Positions 6,842 to 8,716 of a stretch of 8,716 bases of DNA are shown one piece after another. Position numbers and translations under genes: made by a program. Source of the stretch: Candidatus Cloacimonadota bacterium (GTDB lineage: Bacteria > Cloacimonadota > Cloacimonadia > Cloacimonadales > JAOZMQ01); assembly GCA_029934195.1 (NCBI GenBank), contig JAOZMQ010000113.1, forward strand, positions 1-8,716, read 5' to 3'. Each line of letters starts with the position of its first letter. Position 1 is the first letter of the stretch. Under the pieces are notes generated by a model. It was not told the DNA's origin. It saw only the letters and a list, made by a program, of their open reading frames with translations, and ran no database searches.

Positions 6842-8371
6842 TTAAAGTTTCTTTTCAATTTCTTTTGCTGCTTTATCTAAAGCTTTTTTTGGAGTAAGTT
6901 TCTTACGAATGACTTTTTCAATAACCTGCTCTTCCAATTGTTTACGAGCCTCAAACCACTGTTTTATTGGAGGTTCATATCCTGCATATTTTAATTGACC
7001 ATAAACAGATGCTATTTCTGGTTTTAATTCCATTCTCTCTTTTAGAGCCGGTTCTTCAAAAGCACTTTTTCTAACAGGCATGTAATAAGTTTTTTCTGAC
7101 CAATGAGCAGTTTGTCGAGCTTCAGTAAACCATTTAAGAAATTCCCAAGCAGCTTTACCAACTTCTTTATCTTTTTTTCTAAAGATGACCACATTTGTAC
7201 CACTGATTAAATTTTTCTTTGTTTTCTCAACAGGAACTGCTGCAACTCCTAACAAGAAATCTATACCATTTAATCCCATATAAGCAAGTGAAACACTTGA
7301 ACCTTCAACCATTGCAACTTTACCTGCAAGAAAATCGTTTTGCCCTTCATAACCCGTTGACAAATAAGCAGTTTTATCTTTATTCAATAAATCTGTAAGA
7401 AAGTTCATAGCTTTGATGCCCGGTTCTTTATTAAATTCGGCTTTTTTCATATCTTCACTAAGAATGCTACCACCAGCTTGTAAAAGGAGATTTTCAAATT
7501 GCCAAGCATTGATTGCAAAAGTAGTTCCGTAAATCTCTGGAATTCCATCATTGTTTTCATCAATTGTCAAAGTTTTGCAATATTCTTTGAAGTCATTCCA
7601 AGTTATTGGCGGTTTATTAGGGTCAAGATTATTTTGAAAAAATAAATCCTTATTATAATAAAGAACTCTCACACTTTTATTAAAAGGAAATGACCACAAT
7701 TTATTATCAATAGTGTTTTCTTTGATAAAAATTGGGAAAAAATCCTCCAAATCTTCTTGCCCAAAAGAATCATCATTATCGATAAATTCATTCATTGAAA
7801 TAATTTTATCTCCTTTGATTAAACCATCTGTCCAAGATCCATAAACTTGTGCAATATCTGGTTGTGCGTCAGCTTGAATTGAAGCCATTATCTTTTGCGA
7901 TAGAGCTTGGTAATTCCCCATATTAATAGCATTTATGTGGATATTTAAAAAAGTCTCATTGAATTCATCTACAAGACCAATTAAAGCATCACCGAGAGGA
8001 CCACCCATTGCATGCCAAAAAAGAACTTCTGTCACATCGGCAGTTTCCTTTGTTATAACGAAAGATTTTGTAATTGATGCTTCTGTTTTATTATCAGATA
8101 TTTTTAGTGATACAGAAAATTTTTCTGTTCCAGAGTACTCAAAAGAACAATTTTGTTTATTACTTTCAATTGTACCATCTTGATATAAATCCCACTCCCA
8201 TTTTACAGCATTACCAATAGAATTGTTAATAGTTTGAATCTCAAAACCATCTAATTGTTCTACAATTTTTAGACCAAAATCCGCTTTCAATGTTTGTTCG
8301 GTCTTAACTTGAGTATTACTACACCCTAAAAAAAATATTAAAAACACTGAAAATAGAGTATATCTTACCAT
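6842..8371 (-). CDS. ABC sugar-type substrate-binding lipoprotein with N-terminal PKD-like domain
   Basis: A 509-residue lipoprotein of the extracellular solute-binding protein family 1 (UgpB/MalE-like), which delivers carbohydrate or glycerol-phosphate-type ligands to an ABC importer. Residues 1-17 are a lipoprotein signal ending in FLGC, with Cys17 as the likely lipid anchor; the lipobox is slightly atypical. Residues about 30-107 look like a PKD/Ig-like domain (WEWDLYQDGTIES at 58-70; FEYSGTEKFSVSLKISDN at 77-94). The solute-binding fold follows from about 113: VLFWHAMGG, QPDIAQVYGSW, SFPFNKSVRVLYYNKDLF, DENNDGIPEIYG, FLAGKVAMVEGSS and YYMPVRKSAF. The YMPVRKSA block is UgpB-like, but the ligand cannot be assigned. 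The ATG at 8371 is preceded by AAGGAG (8377-8382). No permease or ATPase gene is adjacent: thrS follows 32 bases downstream and a gene-free stretch lies upstream. The PKD-like fusion is unusual for this family. Confidence 0.92.
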   Translation of the reverse strand: MVRYTLFSVFLIFFLGCSNTQVKTEQTLKADFGLKIVEQLDGFEIQTINNSIGNAVKWEWDLYQDGTIESNKQNCSFEYSGTEKFSVSLKISDNKTEASITKSFVITKETADVTEVLFWHAMGGPLGDALIGLVDEFNETFLNIHINAINMGNYQALSQKIMASIQADAQPDIAQVYGSWTDGLIKGDKIISMNEFIDNDDSFGQEDLEDFFPIFIKENTIDNKLWSFPFNKSVRVLYYNKDLFFQNNLDPNKPPITWNDFKEYCKTLTIDENNDGIPEIYGTTFAINAWQFENLLLQAGGSILSEDMKKAEFNKEPGIKAMNFLTDLLNKDKTAYLSTGYEGQNDFLAGKVAMVEGSSVSLAYMGLNGIDFLLGVAAVPVEKTKKNLISGTNVVIFRKKDKEVGKAAWEFLKWFTEARQTAHWSEKTYYMPVRKSAFEEPALKERMELKPEIASVYGQLKYAGYEPPIKQWFEARKQLEEQVIEKVIRKKLTPKKALDKAAKEIEKKL

Positions 8372-8424
8372 TGTATCTCCTTTTATCTGTTTTTATAAAA
8401 TAAGTTATCCATATAAATCGGAAT

Positions 8425-8453
8425 TTTTATCGTATAAATAATATATTAATCAA
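8425..8453 (-). promoter_or_regulatory. Possible sigma70-type promoter of the substrate-binding protein gene
   Basis: On the minus strand TTGATT (8448-8453) is followed after 17 bases by ATAAAA (8425-8430), about 54 bases before the start codon. The -35 match is fair and the -10 match is poor. In sequence this A/T-rich, chance matches are common, and the promoter consensus of this lineage is not known to me. Confidence 0.2.
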
Positions 8454-8555
8454 CTATTTTTTTATGATATTTTGCAAACTAAAAAAATCTGTTTCAGCGT
8501 CAATAATTTTCCATTTTTTTATTTTTTCAATATTTAAGTTCACTATAAAAAGGTT

Positions 8556-8653
8556 AATTAGTATCTGAACGGAAAAGGATAAGCCACGGATTTAAGAAAA
8601 GAAATAATAGACGAAAAATAGCGAGAAATTACAAATTAGTACTTGAACGAAAA
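8556..8653. repeat. Imperfect direct repeat AATTAGTAYYTGAACG
   Basis: AATTAGTATCTGAACGGAAAA (first copy, 8556-8576) and AATTAGTACTTGAACGAAAA (second copy, 8634-8653) match except for a swapped CT/TC and one inserted G. They are 78 bases apart, in the same orientation and in non-coding sequence. They may be remnants of a dispersed intergenic repeat or paired protein-binding sites; the sequence alone does not decide. Confidence 0.45.
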
Positions 8654-8676
8654 CTAACTTTTTCTAATTTTTTTTT

Positions 8677-8694
8677 TGTCGCTACTCTGTAGCT
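8677..8694. repeat. Short hairpin repeat, copy B (TGTCGCT core)
   Basis: TGTCGCTACTCTGTAGCT contains a perfect hairpin GCTAC-TCT-GTAGC (8681-8693). It matches copy A at 2-19 in 15 of 18 bases, with a compensatory A-T for T-A swap in the stem. It is preceded by CTAA and ten T (8664-8677), which resembles CTAATTTCTTTTTTT before the TGTCGCT at 1148-1154. Confidence 0.5.
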
Positions 8695-8716
8695 TAGTTC
8701 TCTTATTTTCTTTACC

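Larger units (their letters stand above)
8372..8716. other. Gene-free stretch upstream of the substrate-binding protein
   Basis: About 345 bases at the right edge hold no plausible gene on either strand; frames are short and broken by stops. The part nearest the gene (8372-8460) is extremely A/T-rich and should contain its promoter. The rest (about 8550-8716) holds an imperfect direct repeat, the words AAGCCACGGATTTAAG at 8580-8595 that recall degenerate intergenic repeats, a ten-T run, and the TGTCGCT hairpin copy B. No tRNA, riboswitch or attachment site was recognised. Confidence 0.6.

Overview
The window is a strongly AT-rich bacterial segment with six intact protein-coding genes, all on the minus strand, so transcription runs from the right end to the left. 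The best clue to the organism is the secreted protein at 1213-2916. It ends in a type IX-secretion-like sorting domain (NYPNPFNPNTTIKF ... VATGIYYYKI ... KKMLLIK), and its cell-surface modules are typical of the FCB superphylum. Together with low GC, an arabinose-5-phosphate isomerase (hence Kdo/LPS and an outer membrane) and clear Shine-Dalgarno sites, this suggests a Cloacimonadota- or Marinimicrobia-like lineage. That placement is inference; no rRNA or other phylogenetic marker beyond thrS and lipA is present.

In transcription order: 8372-8716 is a gene-free stretch with a possible promoter and short repeats. 6842-8371 encodes a sugar-type ABC substrate-binding lipoprotein with an extra PKD-like domain at its N-terminus and no permease genes beside it. 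4890-6809 is thrS, full length with all domains. A near-perfect intrinsic terminator sits at 4837-4871, and its U-tract runs straight into the Shine-Dalgarno of the next gene. 3858-4823 is the KpsF/KdsD isomerase, 2955-3821 is lipA, 1213-2916 is the secreted sorting-domain protein, and 187-1089 is an EamA (DMT) transporter. The last two are separated by an unusual set of overlapping inverted repeats (1107-1154). The first 186 bases hold only degenerate repeats.

Most genes are housekeeping (aminoacylation, Kdo synthesis, lipoate synthesis) and do not form one pathway. Short spacings (32, 36 and 38 bases) suggest SBP-thrS and kdsD-lipA-secreted protein cotranscription, interrupted or attenuated by the terminator after thrS. 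I see no phage, CRISPR, toxin-antitoxin or defence system. The points most worth checking are non-coding: the terminator abutting the kdsD ribosome-binding site, the competing hairpins at 1107-1154, and a small hairpin repeat with a compensatory base-pair change present near both ends of the window.
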